Source: Gracilimonas sp. (GTDB lineage: Bacteria > Bacteroidota > Rhodothermia > Balneolales > Balneolaceae). From it: a stretch of 64,000 nt of DNA. The stretch is from NCBI RefSeq assembly GCF_014762685.1, contig NZ_JABURM010000005.1, positions 1,178,001 to 1,242,000 on the forward strand, read 5' to 3'. The notes below the pieces were generated by a model. The model did not search any database. It worked only from the letters and a program-made list of their open reading frames with translations, and was not told where the DNA came from. Below, piece by piece: positions 55,790 through 64,000 of the stretch (position 1 is the stretch's first letter; each line of letters opens with the position of its first letter). Position numbers and translations under genes: made by a program.

Positions 55790-57268
55790 CTACTTCAACA
55801 GTTGGTATTCAAAGTTAAAGCCGACACCAAAACGATTTCCATAGAATTCTCCCAAATCCGAGGAGAGCGTCAGGCCGTAACTAAACCTTTCGTTTTGCGG
55901 CAGTACCGAACGCAGCTCCATCAGGAACGAATGGTTTAATTGTTTTACATTACTTAGCGGACGTAATTCGGCACAGATTTGCCCTTTTACAGCTCCGCAT
56001 TGTTCCTGTGGCAGTCTCTGAATTATCTGATCTTCCCATGTCCCATAATTCCTGGAAAAGGTGTACAAAAATTTGTAATCAAGATTTGATAAAAGCTCGC
56101 CGGATAAACCCAAATGATGAGCAACAATAATGTTGTTATAAATCGGCCGGTTAATGGTTCCATCTGTGGTAATCATAGGATTCCCGATAACTCTTCCCTG
56201 ATACGTCCATCCTGATCGATATAAAAAATTATTATAATAACTGGCTGACCCACGGGGTTCAAAATCGAAAGAATCTTGTCGTTTGGTATTTACGTGTTCC
56301 CATGTAATATTTTTCACCAGTTGAATATTCTTCGGCTTGATTGTCAACCCCCAAATACCATCCCACGGACTTCGGAATTGCGTGGAAACTTTGTCTTCAA
56401 GATAAAACAGGCGATAGGCCCGCAAATCAAACCGGTCGAAAAAGAGTCCAAGGCTGAAATCATAAGCTGCTACAGCGTTACCTACCGCATTTGACCTCTC
56501 TCCTCCCGGAGCATCAGCATCACTTGAACCGGTAGCTGTTATTACTTCCCAATAGGTCTGCCATCCTTCAGGTAACGCCCCCAGACTTTGGCTTTCCCCT
56601 GCCCACTGAACATTATGGACTATTCCTCCTACGGCATCAAAAAAATCGTATTTAATACTCAGGTAAAAATATTTTTCATGGAGATAGGCATTTTGCACAT
56701 AACGGTCATTCTCAAGCCAACCATGAGCAAATAACCCATTGTATCTAATAATACCATTGGTTCCGGGCACCTCTGCAAAACCATCCGTAGAAAAAGCTAT
56801 TTTTGGGATGGGAGTAGCATTCCGGCTGTACATAAATGACCCCGTAGATAGTTCCTCTTCTTTTTCCGCCAGCGGGTCAATATACCGTCCTGCCATAAAT
56901 TTAAAATCATAGATATGAAGTTTTAAGTAGGCTTTATCAAAATATGATACCTGGGTATCTGCATAATCCCTCGACACAAAACTTGCCCCGGCTTCCACCT
57001 CAAAAACCGAGTTTTTAAAAATTTGCGAATAGCCTTCAACATAATGTAAAGCATTAGCCGAGTTTTGGTCGATTCGGCCGTCATTGTTTGCATGCATCCA
57101 AAAAGGAAGATCCTGGTCTAATCCTTGTGGATTCATGAAAAAAGTTGCTCCGGTTTTTAAATCTACAGTAGGTTTTTGGGTATCCTCCTGAGCCCAAAGC
57201 TGTAAGGGGGTAAAAGCTACAATAACAAGTAACAGGAATGCTTTCCTAAGTATGTTTATTAAAATCAA
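55790..57268 (-). CDS. Capsule-assembly Wzi-like outer-membrane protein
   Basis: The 492-residue protein has a signal peptide (ending LQLWAQ) and a chain of amphipathic strands typical of an outer-membrane barrel. Features such as LPFWMHANNDGRID, FMAGRYIDP, FAHGWLENDRYVQNAYLHEKYFYL and the C-terminal NRFGVGFNFEYQ agree with Bacteroidota Wzi-family proteins, which hold capsule at the surface. It overlaps the upstream LPG-synthase-like gene by 23 bases and is the last gene of a five-gene operon. This supports a capsule or surface-polymer function of the region. Confidence 0.75.
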   Translation of the reverse strand: MILINILRKAFLLLVIVAFTPLQLWAQEDTQKPTVDLKTGATFFMNPQGLDQDLPFWMHANNDGRIDQNSANALHYVEGYSQIFKNSVFEVEAGASFVSRDYADTQVSYFDKAYLKLHIYDFKFMAGRYIDPLAEKEEELSTGSFMYSRNATPIPKIAFSTDGFAEVPGTNGIIRYNGLFAHGWLENDRYVQNAYLHEKYFYLSIKYDFFDAVGGIVHNVQWAGESQSLGALPEGWQTYWEVITATGSSDADAPGGERSNAVGNAVAAYDFSLGLFFDRFDLRAYRLFYLEDKVSTQFRSPWDGIWGLTIKPKNIQLVKNITWEHVNTKRQDSFDFEPRGSASYYNNFLYRSGWTYQGRVIGNPMITTDGTINRPIYNNIIVAHHLGLSGELLSNLDYKFLYTFSRNYGTWEDQIIQRLPQEQCGAVKGQICAELRPLSNVKQLNHSFLMELRSVLPQNERFSYGLTLSSDLGEFYGNRFGVGFNFEYQLLK

Positions 57269-58181
57269 TTTCTTCCTCTGTAGGTGTTAATTCATTTTTC
57301 TTTGCAAAAAAACGTGATATAAGATATGAAACTACATTTAAAATTCGCTTTAGTATAAGATTTGCTGTTAAAATCCCTACCAAAGCTTCTTTTGGCACTG
57401 AAACCATGCCGGACATTTCAAGTGCCACAGTCACAAATAAAGCATCTGTACTTGGCAGAAACGGTATTCGCGAAGCCAATATTTGTACGGCAGAGAAAGT
57501 GAACCAAACCGGGATTGCTATATCGGGGCGCGCTACATGCCACTGCAAAATCTGTATTACATTTATAAAAATAATTCTTCCGGCGTGCAGTGAAAAAATC
57601 TTCAGGCTATCTGATTTATTAAGAGATATAATTGCCTTCCGAAATCGATACACCAACCCCCCTGCAACAAGTACCCCAACAATGATTAGCAGCCACCCCA
57701 AGCGGTTAATTTCACCGATATAATCTGAAATGTTAATATATCCTTTAGATATAAAAAAGATCAGTAAAAATATAGTAACGATGCCGGAGGCCAGAGACGA
57801 AAGTACATTATTATCTTTGATAAAAATAAAAATCTCTTTTGCCGGGACACCAAAATACTTTTTGGCCCACAAATAAAGATAAACTTCCCCTGAATAACCC
57901 ACCACGTCTGTGTTCAATACTTTCTTTTGGATAAAAACCGGCAAAGAATCTTTAAAAGAAATGGGCCATTTAATTTTATAAATAAAAACCTCTGCCAGAG
58001 GAAGTGAAAAATAAATTACAAAATACAAGAAATAGAACAGAGGGATGCGGGGCAGAGAGTCTAAAATCTCCGAAAGGCCAATTTCATATAATTGATACAG
58101 TAAATAGCCAATGATTGAGAACTGGATAAGAAACCGGACTGATTTCTTTACTATGTCTATCCATTTCCCGCTAAACTTCAT
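57246..58181 (-). CDS. LPG-synthase-TM-like integral membrane protein
   Basis: The 311-residue protein has about seven to eight hydrophobic helices (the first at about 15-32) and the family-style segment RIPFLPSTDALFVTVALEMSG near 235-255. It matches the topology of the lysylphosphatidylglycerol-synthase transmembrane/flippase-like family, which has no defined role here. It overlaps the glycosyltransferase gene upstream by 11 bases and the Wzi-like gene downstream by 23. A role in moving or anchoring a lipid-linked glycan is inferred from the neighbours. Confidence 0.6.
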   Translation of the reverse strand: MKFSGKWIDIVKKSVRFLIQFSIIGYLLYQLYEIGLSEILDSLPRIPLFYFLYFVIYFSLPLAEVFIYKIKWPISFKDSLPVFIQKKVLNTDVVGYSGEVYLYLWAKKYFGVPAKEIFIFIKDNNVLSSLASGIVTIFLLIFFISKGYINISDYIGEINRLGWLLIIVGVLVAGGLVYRFRKAIISLNKSDSLKIFSLHAGRIIFINVIQILQWHVARPDIAIPVWFTFSAVQILASRIPFLPSTDALFVTVALEMSGMVSVPKEALVGILTANLILKRILNVVSYLISRFFAKKNELTPTEEEIDFNKHT

Positions 58182-59205
58182 TTGATGGAGATTCCCCCAA
58201 TGAAGAAGTTTTACCGTCTTGCCGACTGTTAGCTTCGGTCAGACTTCTCTCCCAAATCCGTTCCGAAAATTCTAAAAAAGGCTGCTTCTCGTGGTACCAT
58301 CCGAAGTGAAGACAAAAAGGAGTAACAATCATAAAATCCCCGTTTCCCGGAAAAATTGAAAAAAATCCAATCAGGATTTTCTTTATAAGATCACTTTTTA
58401 ATCCTCTAAGGGAATACACAAAACGGTGGGAATAGTACTTACAGCTCACATATTCAAACTCTTCATCATGATCAGTAAGCATGCTTATAAAGTCCAGTTG
58501 TGGGCTGTTGTGTCCCTGAAGCCAGGGATAAACCGGTATTTTTAATTTTGCCATGGCCATTGCAAGACTCCATTCGCACGATTCTTCTGTACGGCCTTTC
58601 TCTTTTTTTCGGCTTTGAAAATGAGTTTCGGCTTTACGGTTCAGCATATCTTTTGCCAGTTCACAGGTTTTTTTGGTCAGAGCATAATCAGAGGCATACA
58701 TAATTCCTGTTTGAGCCCGGCTGAGATAAGTAAGGCCAAATCGGTTTAAAGTTTTTCTGCGGCGACCCAGTATCATATCTTTTGCTACACCGATACTTTT
58801 GGGAGCACCAAAAAAATTATCTGCAGCAAGATTACCTGTTACTGTAAAATCAAAAGGTTTTAAAGACTGCCAGAGGGAATCAGGGTTTTTACACCAAATA
58901 ATATCACTATCCAGAAAGAGGTTATTTTCGTAAAACAGGTAGTTATAGAAATTATGTTTAAACCCGACAATGGAAGCATGTTCTTCCGGCAATTCATAAA
59001 TCAAATCAAAAAAACCGGAAAGGTTATTTTTTTTAATCAGACTTTGATGCTTTTTGGTACAAACAATTGCTACCGGGCGTTCGGTATCATACCGCCGCAA
59101 AGTTTCAACTGAAGCGATGACATGCTTCAGATATTTAGGGTGGCCGTAACTTACATATACGTACCCTTCTTTCCCAAGTTTTTCGTTTTTAACAGAAGTA
59201 AGCAC
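58171..59205 (-). CDS. GT-A-type glycosyltransferase-like protein
   Basis: This 344-residue protein has a GT-A core: YVYVSYGHPKYLKHVIASVE at the start, RPVAIVCTKKHQ, and the acidic motif FLDSDIIWCKNP, the DxD type that binds metal and nucleotide-sugar. Downstream patterns fit a family-8-like or unassigned transferase. No membrane helix is clear. It lies 44 bases after the MlaC-like gene and overlaps the LPG-synthase-like gene, so it belongs to the tolC-mlaC-GT operon. Sugar specificity cannot be read from the sequence. Confidence 0.65.
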   Translation of the reverse strand: MLTSVKNEKLGKEGYVYVSYGHPKYLKHVIASVETLRRYDTERPVAIVCTKKHQSLIKKNNLSGFFDLIYELPEEHASIVGFKHNFYNYLFYENNLFLDSDIIWCKNPDSLWQSLKPFDFTVTGNLAADNFFGAPKSIGVAKDMILGRRRKTLNRFGLTYLSRAQTGIMYASDYALTKKTCELAKDMLNRKAETHFQSRKKEKGRTEESCEWSLAMAMAKLKIPVYPWLQGHNSPQLDFISMLTDHDEEFEYVSCKYYSHRFVYSLRGLKSDLIKKILIGFFSIFPGNGDFMIVTPFCLHFGWYHEKQPFLEFSERIWERSLTEANSRQDGKTSSLGESPSNEV

Positions 59206-59249
59206 GGTTTCCTTTTAGGTTAAAAGTATCCTTAAAAAATATAATAAGT

Positions 59250-59843
59250 TTATTCCCTTGCTGCTCTTTTTCTCAAGCTTTCCAGCAAGGCATCAAACCC
59301 TTTTTGATTGATAATACGCTGAAACTGACGGTGATAAGATGAAGCTGTAGAAACATCATCAATTTCCATATCCACTATAACCCATTCACCGTTTTTGAAT
59401 TCCATTTCATAGTTTACAGGGGTACGAATATTATCCAATTCTGCAAGGGTTTCCACTCTTGCCTGATCTCCTTCTGTTTCTATCAGACGGTAGGTTATTT
59501 TGGCACGATAGATGTCCAGCTTATTTAAAGATTGGTCTCGAACAATGGTAGAAAATAAATCTACAAACTCGGTTCTTTCTGCGGAGGGTATGGTATCATA
59601 AGTAACGTCCAAAGCCTCTTTAGCCATGGCTTCAAAATCAATAATGCCATTTATAATTTCTTTGAGTTCGGCCCTCTGCCCTTCAGAATACTCTGTACCT
59701 TCCGGTCCCATCAACTCTTTAATTTGCTCATCGCGTTGTTCCAACATTGATCGAATTTCCTCGTCTGTCTGCTGAGCTAAACCTTGGTTTAAGCTAAAAA
59801 AGGTAATTAATAATAAAAGAGATGTAATTCTAAATAATTTCAT
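59250..59843 (-). CDS. MlaC/Ttg2D-like periplasmic phospholipid-binding protein
   Basis: The 197-residue product has a signal peptide (ending NQGLAQ) and the MlaC fold pattern: the FEAMAKEALDVTYDTIPSAER helical region, DLFSTIVRDQSLNKLDIY, and the NIRTPVNYEMEFKNGEWVIVDMEIDDVS cavity-strand block, ending in a long helix. MlaC ferries phospholipids between membranes with the MlaFEDB complex, but no mlaE, mlaF or mlaD gene is adjacent. It sits 18 bases after a tolC-family gene, an uncommon pairing. Other lipid ligands, possibly linked to the surface-glycan district, are possible. Confidence 0.8.
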   Translation of the reverse strand: MKLFRITSLLLLITFFSLNQGLAQQTDEEIRSMLEQRDEQIKELMGPEGTEYSEGQRAELKEIINGIIDFEAMAKEALDVTYDTIPSAERTEFVDLFSTIVRDQSLNKLDIYRAKITYRLIETEGDQARVETLAELDNIRTPVNYEMEFKNGEWVIVDMEIDDVSTASSYHRQFQRIINQKGFDALLESLRKRAARE

Positions 59844-59861
59844 AATTAAGTTTGTTAATAA

Positions 59862-61247
59862 TCAGTTGGTGATCATAGTAGTTAACGGAATACCTGCCGA
59901 TTTATTCAATTTAGCCAGTGAGGAATTGTATTCAAAAATTCGCTGCTTAAGCTGCAATTTCAGCTCGAGCTCTTTTTTCATAGCATCAATCAGGTCTTTT
60001 GCATCCCCCATACCAAAATCATGGTCGAGTTGTTCTTGCCGCAGCCATCTTTTCGAAGTTATTAACGCTTTATCGGTTTGTTTTACCTTTACATCAGCCA
60101 AAGACGCTGCCCTGTAATTATTATTTACTTCAAGTAAGATACCATCTTTAGCTGCATCTTGAGCATACGCAACTTTTCTCAACTCAATCTGACTTCGTTC
60201 CAAGGATGCCTTAATCGAAAAGAAATTCAGATTCTGGCGAATGGTAAAGCCAAAACCTCCGCTGAAAAGATTGGTATTATTCTGTATAAAAGGGTTTGAC
60301 TGTCGAGGCCTGTTGGGAGTATTTGCAAAATTTACATACCCGCCTAAATATAAGCCGGGAAGGGTCTGTTTTTTTAAAGATGATATATAGGTCTCCGTAG
60401 CCTCTTCACCTGCTTCAAGAGCTTTTAGCTCCGGGCGATTATTAAATGCAGCCTGCTGATAAAAATCCACCGATTCAATTTCAGAAGCAACAGGATCTAA
60501 AAATCGTACTTCAGGTTCAAAAATTATGTCTTCATCATTTCGTAACACGTAATTCCATGTTTCCCGCACAAAAGCCATATTCTCAAAAACTTCAGCTTTC
60601 TGAATTTCAAACTCAGATTTAAAGATCTCAAATTTAAATACCTCCGAATCATCCAGACTGGCATCTCCCTCTTCCTGCATTTTGTTAATCTGACGTTCTA
60701 CCTGATTAACTTTGTCTTGAGCCTCATTCAGTAATCGTTCTATCTCAAGGGCAAGTACATAGCTGAAGTACAGTTCAAACAGTCGTATTTCTAGATCAGC
60801 TTTCTTGGCGTCAAAGCTATGTTCAGCCGCTTCTGCACCTAATTTGGCTGCCTCTACTGCTTTATTAATAGCCCCCCACGTAAAAACCGGCTGAGCTGCA
60901 GATAGCTGGAACTTGGTATATATGGCCCAATCCTCCCAGTCGTTTCTTAAATTCGGATCCAGGTAATATTCATCTTCGGGTAAATTGGGGTTATCACTTT
61001 TCACTCCGGGAACCAATCCGTGCTGACTTTCAAATCGCACATTAGGCAGAATCCGTTGCGCCTTGGCTTGTGCTACCCTGTTCTCAGCCAGATCTATATT
61101 TTGTCTTTCATAGTCAATCTGCCCTGAATTATTAAGTGCTTTACTCAAGAATGCATCATAATCGATACTAAGTGTATCCTGAGCAATAGCTCCTGTATTT
61201 AAGGTAAATAAGATGAGTGCGGCTATATAAAAAATCCGTGCTGTCAT
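59862..61247 (-). CDS. TolC-family outer-membrane channel protein
   Basis: The 461-residue protein has a signal peptide (ending NTGAIAQ) and two long helical repeats (OEP domains, about 35-230 and 250-455) rich in Ala/Glu/Gln heptads: RQNIDLAENRVAQAKAQR and ELKLQLKQRIFEYNSSLAKLNKSAG. This is the tunnel architecture of TolC, which forms outer-membrane exit ducts for efflux or type I export. No adaptor or pump gene is adjacent; an mlaC-like gene follows after 18 bases. It heads the five-gene operon that ends with the Wzi-like protein. Confidence 0.88.
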   Translation of the reverse strand: MTARIFYIAALILFTLNTGAIAQDTLSIDYDAFLSKALNNSGQIDYERQNIDLAENRVAQAKAQRILPNVRFESQHGLVPGVKSDNPNLPEDEYYLDPNLRNDWEDWAIYTKFQLSAAQPVFTWGAINKAVEAAKLGAEAAEHSFDAKKADLEIRLFELYFSYVLALEIERLLNEAQDKVNQVERQINKMQEEGDASLDDSEVFKFEIFKSEFEIQKAEVFENMAFVRETWNYVLRNDEDIIFEPEVRFLDPVASEIESVDFYQQAAFNNRPELKALEAGEEATETYISSLKKQTLPGLYLGGYVNFANTPNRPRQSNPFIQNNTNLFSGGFGFTIRQNLNFFSIKASLERSQIELRKVAYAQDAAKDGILLEVNNNYRAASLADVKVKQTDKALITSKRWLRQEQLDHDFGMGDAKDLIDAMKKELELKLQLKQRIFEYNSSLAKLNKSAGIPLTTMITN

Positions 61248-61315
61248 AAAAGTTAGTTGGTTTGGAGCGTAAACGAATGCACGATGATAATATTTAAAAC
61301 TGTTTTATAAAACAG

Positions 61316-61339
61316 AAATAGCCCCATATGGGGCTATTT
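61316..61339 (-). terminator. Terminator behind tRNA-Ser / ATP synthase operon
   Basis: A perfect 10-bp stem (61316-61325 with 61330-61339) with a 4-base loop lies 4 bases downstream of the tRNA 3' end. On the - strand it is followed by T-rich sequence. Confidence 0.75.
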
Positions 61340-61343
61340 ATTG

Positions 61344-61430
61344 CGGAGAGCGAGGGATTCGAACCCCCGGAGACCGTGAGGCCTCAACGGTTTTCAAGAC
61401 CGCCGCATTCGACCACTCTGCCAGCTCTCC
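61344..61430 (-). tRNA. tRNA-Ser (anticodon UGA)
   Basis: The 87-base - strand sequence folds as a class II tRNA: acceptor GGAGAGC with GCTCTCC, a GTCTTGAAAACC anticodon arm with TGA at 61394-61396 (reverse complement), a long variable arm and the GGTTCGAATCCC T-arm. The discriminator is G, as expected for serine; CCA is not encoded. The 5' end coincides with the last base of the atpG stop codon, so it is probably cut by RNase P from the ATP synthase mRNA. Confidence 0.95.
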
Positions 61431-62326
61431 TAATTTTCACTCAGTGCTTGCGCACCTGATACAATTTCAGAAATTTCAGTAGTAATTGCACTTTGACGAG
61501 CCTGGTTATATTTCAACTTCAGCTCTTTTTCTAAATCTTTCGCATTTTCGGTTGCACTGTCCATTGCCGTCATTCGTGCGCCCTGTTCAGAAGCATTCGA
61601 CTCTAAAACTGCACGCCAAAGCTGCATGTTTAAATGCAAAGGCAGTAACCGATCTAATATTGCCTGTGAATTAGGCTCGTAAAGGTAATCAATAGCTTGT
61701 TCAGATGCATTATCAGAATTCTTTTTCGAAAATTTTTCAGTGTCAATAGGCAACACTTTCTGAACTTTTCGCTCCTGAGCTATAACCGACTTAAATTCAT
61801 TGTAAGCAATATAAACTTCATCAAATTCATCGCTTATAAATTGTCGTATAGCAGTTTCCATAATTGATGATGTGGCATCATATTGAATATCATCAAAGAA
61901 TCCCGGGAAACTTTCGATTACATCATACTTCCGTTTCTTAAAATATGCAGAAGCCTTTTTCCCGATAGTAACCATGGAAAGATTATCACTATCTAAATAA
62001 TTCTGAAAATTATTATGCAGTTGTTTTTCAACCTCTTTGAACAAGTTATTGTTGAAACCACCGCACAATCCACGATCGGAACCGATAACTATAAACAAGA
62101 CCTTCTTAACCGTTTCAGGCTTACGCATTACCGGGTTTGATACTTCACTGTACTCAACCAATCGTCCGGCTACTTCAGCAATTTTGGAAGCATATGGCCG
62201 GGTTTCAATCATGCGGTCCTGAGCTTTCCTAAGCTTCGCCGCAGCAACCATCTTCATAGCTTTGGTAATCTGCTGTGTATTATTTACAGATGAGATCCGG
62301 TTTCGTATGTCTCGGAGGTTAGCCAT
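61430..62326 (-). CDS. atpG: ATP synthase F1 gamma subunit
   Basis: The 298-residue rotor-shaft subunit begins with the family signature NLRDIRNRISSVNNTQQITKAMKMVAA and ends with the matching C-terminal helix (RQSAITTEISEIVSGAQALSE). The segment VIGSDRGLCGGFNNNLF is the typical mid-domain. Length fits bacterial gamma subunits. It is downstream of atpA by 13 bases in the usual order. Its TAG stop shares its final base with the tRNA-Ser 5' end, so the operon carries a tRNA at its tail. Confidence 0.97.
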   Translation of the reverse strand: MANLRDIRNRISSVNNTQQITKAMKMVAAAKLRKAQDRMIETRPYASKIAEVAGRLVEYSEVSNPVMRKPETVKKVLFIVIGSDRGLCGGFNNNLFKEVEKQLHNNFQNYLDSDNLSMVTIGKKASAYFKKRKYDVIESFPGFFDDIQYDATSSIMETAIRQFISDEFDEVYIAYNEFKSVIAQERKVQKVLPIDTEKFSKKNSDNASEQAIDYLYEPNSQAILDRLLPLHLNMQLWRAVLESNASEQGARMTAMDSATENAKDLEKELKLKYNQARQSAITTEISEIVSGAQALSEN

Positions 62327-62339
62327 CGATACTTATTCC

Positions 62340-63950
62340 TTAGTTAGTTGCCGTAATTTGGTCAATTACTGATTTGGCAATTTCAATGAGCTTATCACCA
62401 AAAGTATCAGTTAATACTCCACTGGCAGCCAAGTCATTCATTTCTTTTTCGAATTTAATACCCACTGTTTCCAGGTATTGATTTTCGAACTCACCAATTT
62501 GTTCTACGGCAAGTTTGTCAAGTAAACCTACATCGTTAATCTTAAGCAATGCAATTTGCTGCTCTACCGGCAAAGGCTGGTATACATCCTGTTTCAGCAA
62601 TTCTACCGTACGTTCACCTTTTCTCAGTTGAGCTTGGGTAGAAGCGTCAAGATCGGAACCGAATTTAGCAAAAGCTTCCAGCTCACGGTACTGAGCCAAA
62701 TCAAGCTTCAATGTACCTGAAAGTTTTTTCATTGATTTCACCTGGGCAGAACCACCTACACGTGAAACAGAAGTACCTACATCAATTGCCGGGCGAATAC
62801 CCTGATTGAATAAGTCGGTATCAAGGAAAATTTGTCCGTCAGTAATAGAAATTACGTTTGTGGGGATGTATGCAGAAACATCACCTGCTTGTGTCTCAAT
62901 AACAGGAAGTGCTGTTAATGACCCACCACCCTTAACTTGTGGCCGGAGTTCATCCGGAATATTATTCATAGCCTGAGCTACTTTATCGTCATTAATAATT
63001 TTGGCAGCACGCTCCAATAAACGACTGTGCAGATAAAATACATCACCTGGATAAGCTTCTCGACCGGGGGGGCGCTTCAGCAATAATGAAAGTTCACGAT
63101 AAGCTACCGCTTGTTTAGAAAGGTCATCATAAATCACCAAAGCATGACGACCGGTATCACGGAAATACTCACCGATAGTGGCACCCGCAAAAGGAGCAAT
63201 ATAGCGCATCGGAGCTGTGGCACTTGCCGGAGCAGCTACAATGGTAGTGTATTCCATGGCTCCGTTTTCTTCCAGTACCTTACGGATATTGGCTACTGTA
63301 GAACCTTTTTGACCTACGGCTACATAAATACAGTGAACAGGCTTATCAGTGTCTTGAGTGGCCTTTTGATTAATTATCGTATCAACCGCTACGGAAGTTT
63401 TACCGGTTTGGCGGTCACCTATAATAAGTTCACGCTGACCACGGCCAATAGGGATCAAAGAGTCAATAGACTTTAAGCCGGTTTGAAGAGGTTCAGCTAC
63501 CGGTTCACGGTAAATAACACCCGGAGCCTTACGCTCAAGAGGCAAACGGATGGTTTTACCGCTGATCGACCCTTTGCCATCAATTGGCTCCCCAAGAGGA
63601 TCAATTACACGACCAAGCAGGCCTTCACCCACATTGATTGATGCAATATCATTGGTTCGTTTCACCGTATGCCCTTCTTCAACAGCACTTGATGAACCGA
63701 AAAGAACAATTCCTACATTATCCTCTTCAAGGTTAAGTACCATGCCGGTTACAAATTGGCCTTTTTCGTCTTTTGAATCCGGTAATTCAACCAATTCACC
63801 TGCTTGTACTTTTGATAGCCCATAAACACGAGCAATACCGTCTCCTACCTCAAGAACGGTACCTACATCATAGGTATCAGCTTCGTTATCGAAGCCTGAT
63901 AATTGTTTACGTAGTATGGCTGAAACTTCGTCTGGTCTGACTTGACTCAT
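62340..63950 (-). CDS. atpA: ATP synthase F1 alpha subunit
   Basis: This 536-residue subunit carries the beta-barrel N-domain ([21 protein letters not shown]), the P-loop [15 protein letters not shown], the [17 protein letters not shown] switch region and the alpha-type [14 protein letters not shown] motif. It forms the non-catalytic nucleotide sites in the F1 ring. Length is somewhat longer than E. coli AtpA (513), as common in related phyla. It is followed by atpG at 13 bases and preceded by a short gap to the next operon gene. Confidence 0.98.
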   Translation of the reverse strand: MSQVRPDEVSAILRKQLSGFDNEADTYDVGTVLEVGDGIARVYGLSKVQAGELVELPDSKDEKGQFVTGMVLNLEEDNVGIVLFGSSSAVEEGHTVKRTNDIASINVGEGLLGRVIDPLGEPIDGKGSISGKTIRLPLERKAPGVIYREPVAEPLQTGLKSIDSLIPIGRGQRELIIGDRQTGKTSVAVDTIINQKATQDTDKPVHCIYVAVGQKGSTVANIRKVLEENGAMEYTTIVAAPASATAPMRYIAPFAGATIGEYFRDTGRHALVIYDDLSKQAVAYRELSLLLKRPPGREAYPGDVFYLHSRLLERAAKIINDDKVAQAMNNIPDELRPQVKGGGSLTALPVIETQAGDVSAYIPTNVISITDGQIFLDTDLFNQGIRPAIDVGTSVSRVGGSAQVKSMKKLSGTLKLDLAQYRELEAFAKFGSDLDASTQAQLRKGERTVELLKQDVYQPLPVEQQIALLKINDVGLLDKLAVEQIGEFENQYLETVGIKFEKEMNDLAASGVLTDTFGDKLIEIAKSVIDQITATN

Positions 63951-63982
63951 TGTATATATATGATTAAAAAAATGTTGTGATT

Positions 63983-64000
63983 TTATTCCCTGGCCGAGCT
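63983..64000 (-). CDS. Possible C-terminal end of the preceding ATP synthase gene (partial)
   Basis: On the - strand the last 18 bases of the window read as five codons (SSARE) and a TAA stop, 32 bases before the atpA ATG. The usual operon order would place the delta subunit here. The stretch is too short to identify. Confidence 0.3.

Overview
The window reads as chromosome from a Gram-negative marine-type bacterium close to the Bacteroidota, most likely Balneolota (Balneola/Gracilimonas-like). The reasons are many lipoproteins and porin-like proteins with signal peptides, few Shine-Dalgarno sequences, several candidate -7 elements of the TAnnTTTG type, a fused isobutyryl-CoA mutase, and FecR, PKD and DUF5723 families. 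This assignment is inferred from protein character only; no database search was possible.

Layout. 0-9 kb: end of a TPR protein, a TlpA-like lipid-side redox protein lacking its second cysteine, fused mutase icmF, a MscS channel and an Ig-like lipoprotein. 8.2-10.3 kb: NAD salvage pair pncB-pncA. 10.4-14.4 kb: an envelope operon made of a DUF5723-type outer membrane protein, a large lipoprotein and, just upstream, a 42-codon membrane miniprotein gene. 14.5-21.2 kb: lysS, a LolC/E-type permease, alanine dehydrogenase and a zinc metalloprotease lipoprotein. 21.3-29.8 kb: a small winged-helix-like gene divergent from a tight three-gene operon (sensor kinase, FecR/Ig protein, 1411-residue PKD-repeat protein). 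29.9-32.8 kb: trkA-trkH potassium uptake. 32.9-46.1 kb: a mixed region with an FAD protein, a PAS kinase, nitrilase, DUF389 protein, DHFR-like protein, GH43 lipoprotein, MMPL/RND exporter and CrtC/AttH-like protein.

46.1-61.2 kb is a surface-glycan or surface-lipid district: inositol-phosphate synthase and an inositol-phosphate-type cytidylyltransferase, a Wzx-like flippase, three sulfotransferases, a TagF-like CDP-polyol phosphotransferase, two glycosyltransferases, DUF3047, a Wzi-like outer membrane protein, an LPG-synthase-like membrane protein, MlaC and TolC. Together these could make, sulfate and export an inositol- or polyol-phosphate-containing surface molecule. 61.3-64 kb holds the end of the ATP synthase operon (atpA, atpG), whose last codon overlaps a tRNA-Ser(UGA).

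The most unusual items are the kinase-FecR-PKD operon, the inositol/CDP-polyol/sulfotransferase district, the miniprotein upstream of the lipoprotein, a perfect 15-bp-stem palindrome behind mscS, and the atpG/tRNA overlap. No CRISPR array, rRNA, insertion sequence or prophage was seen.
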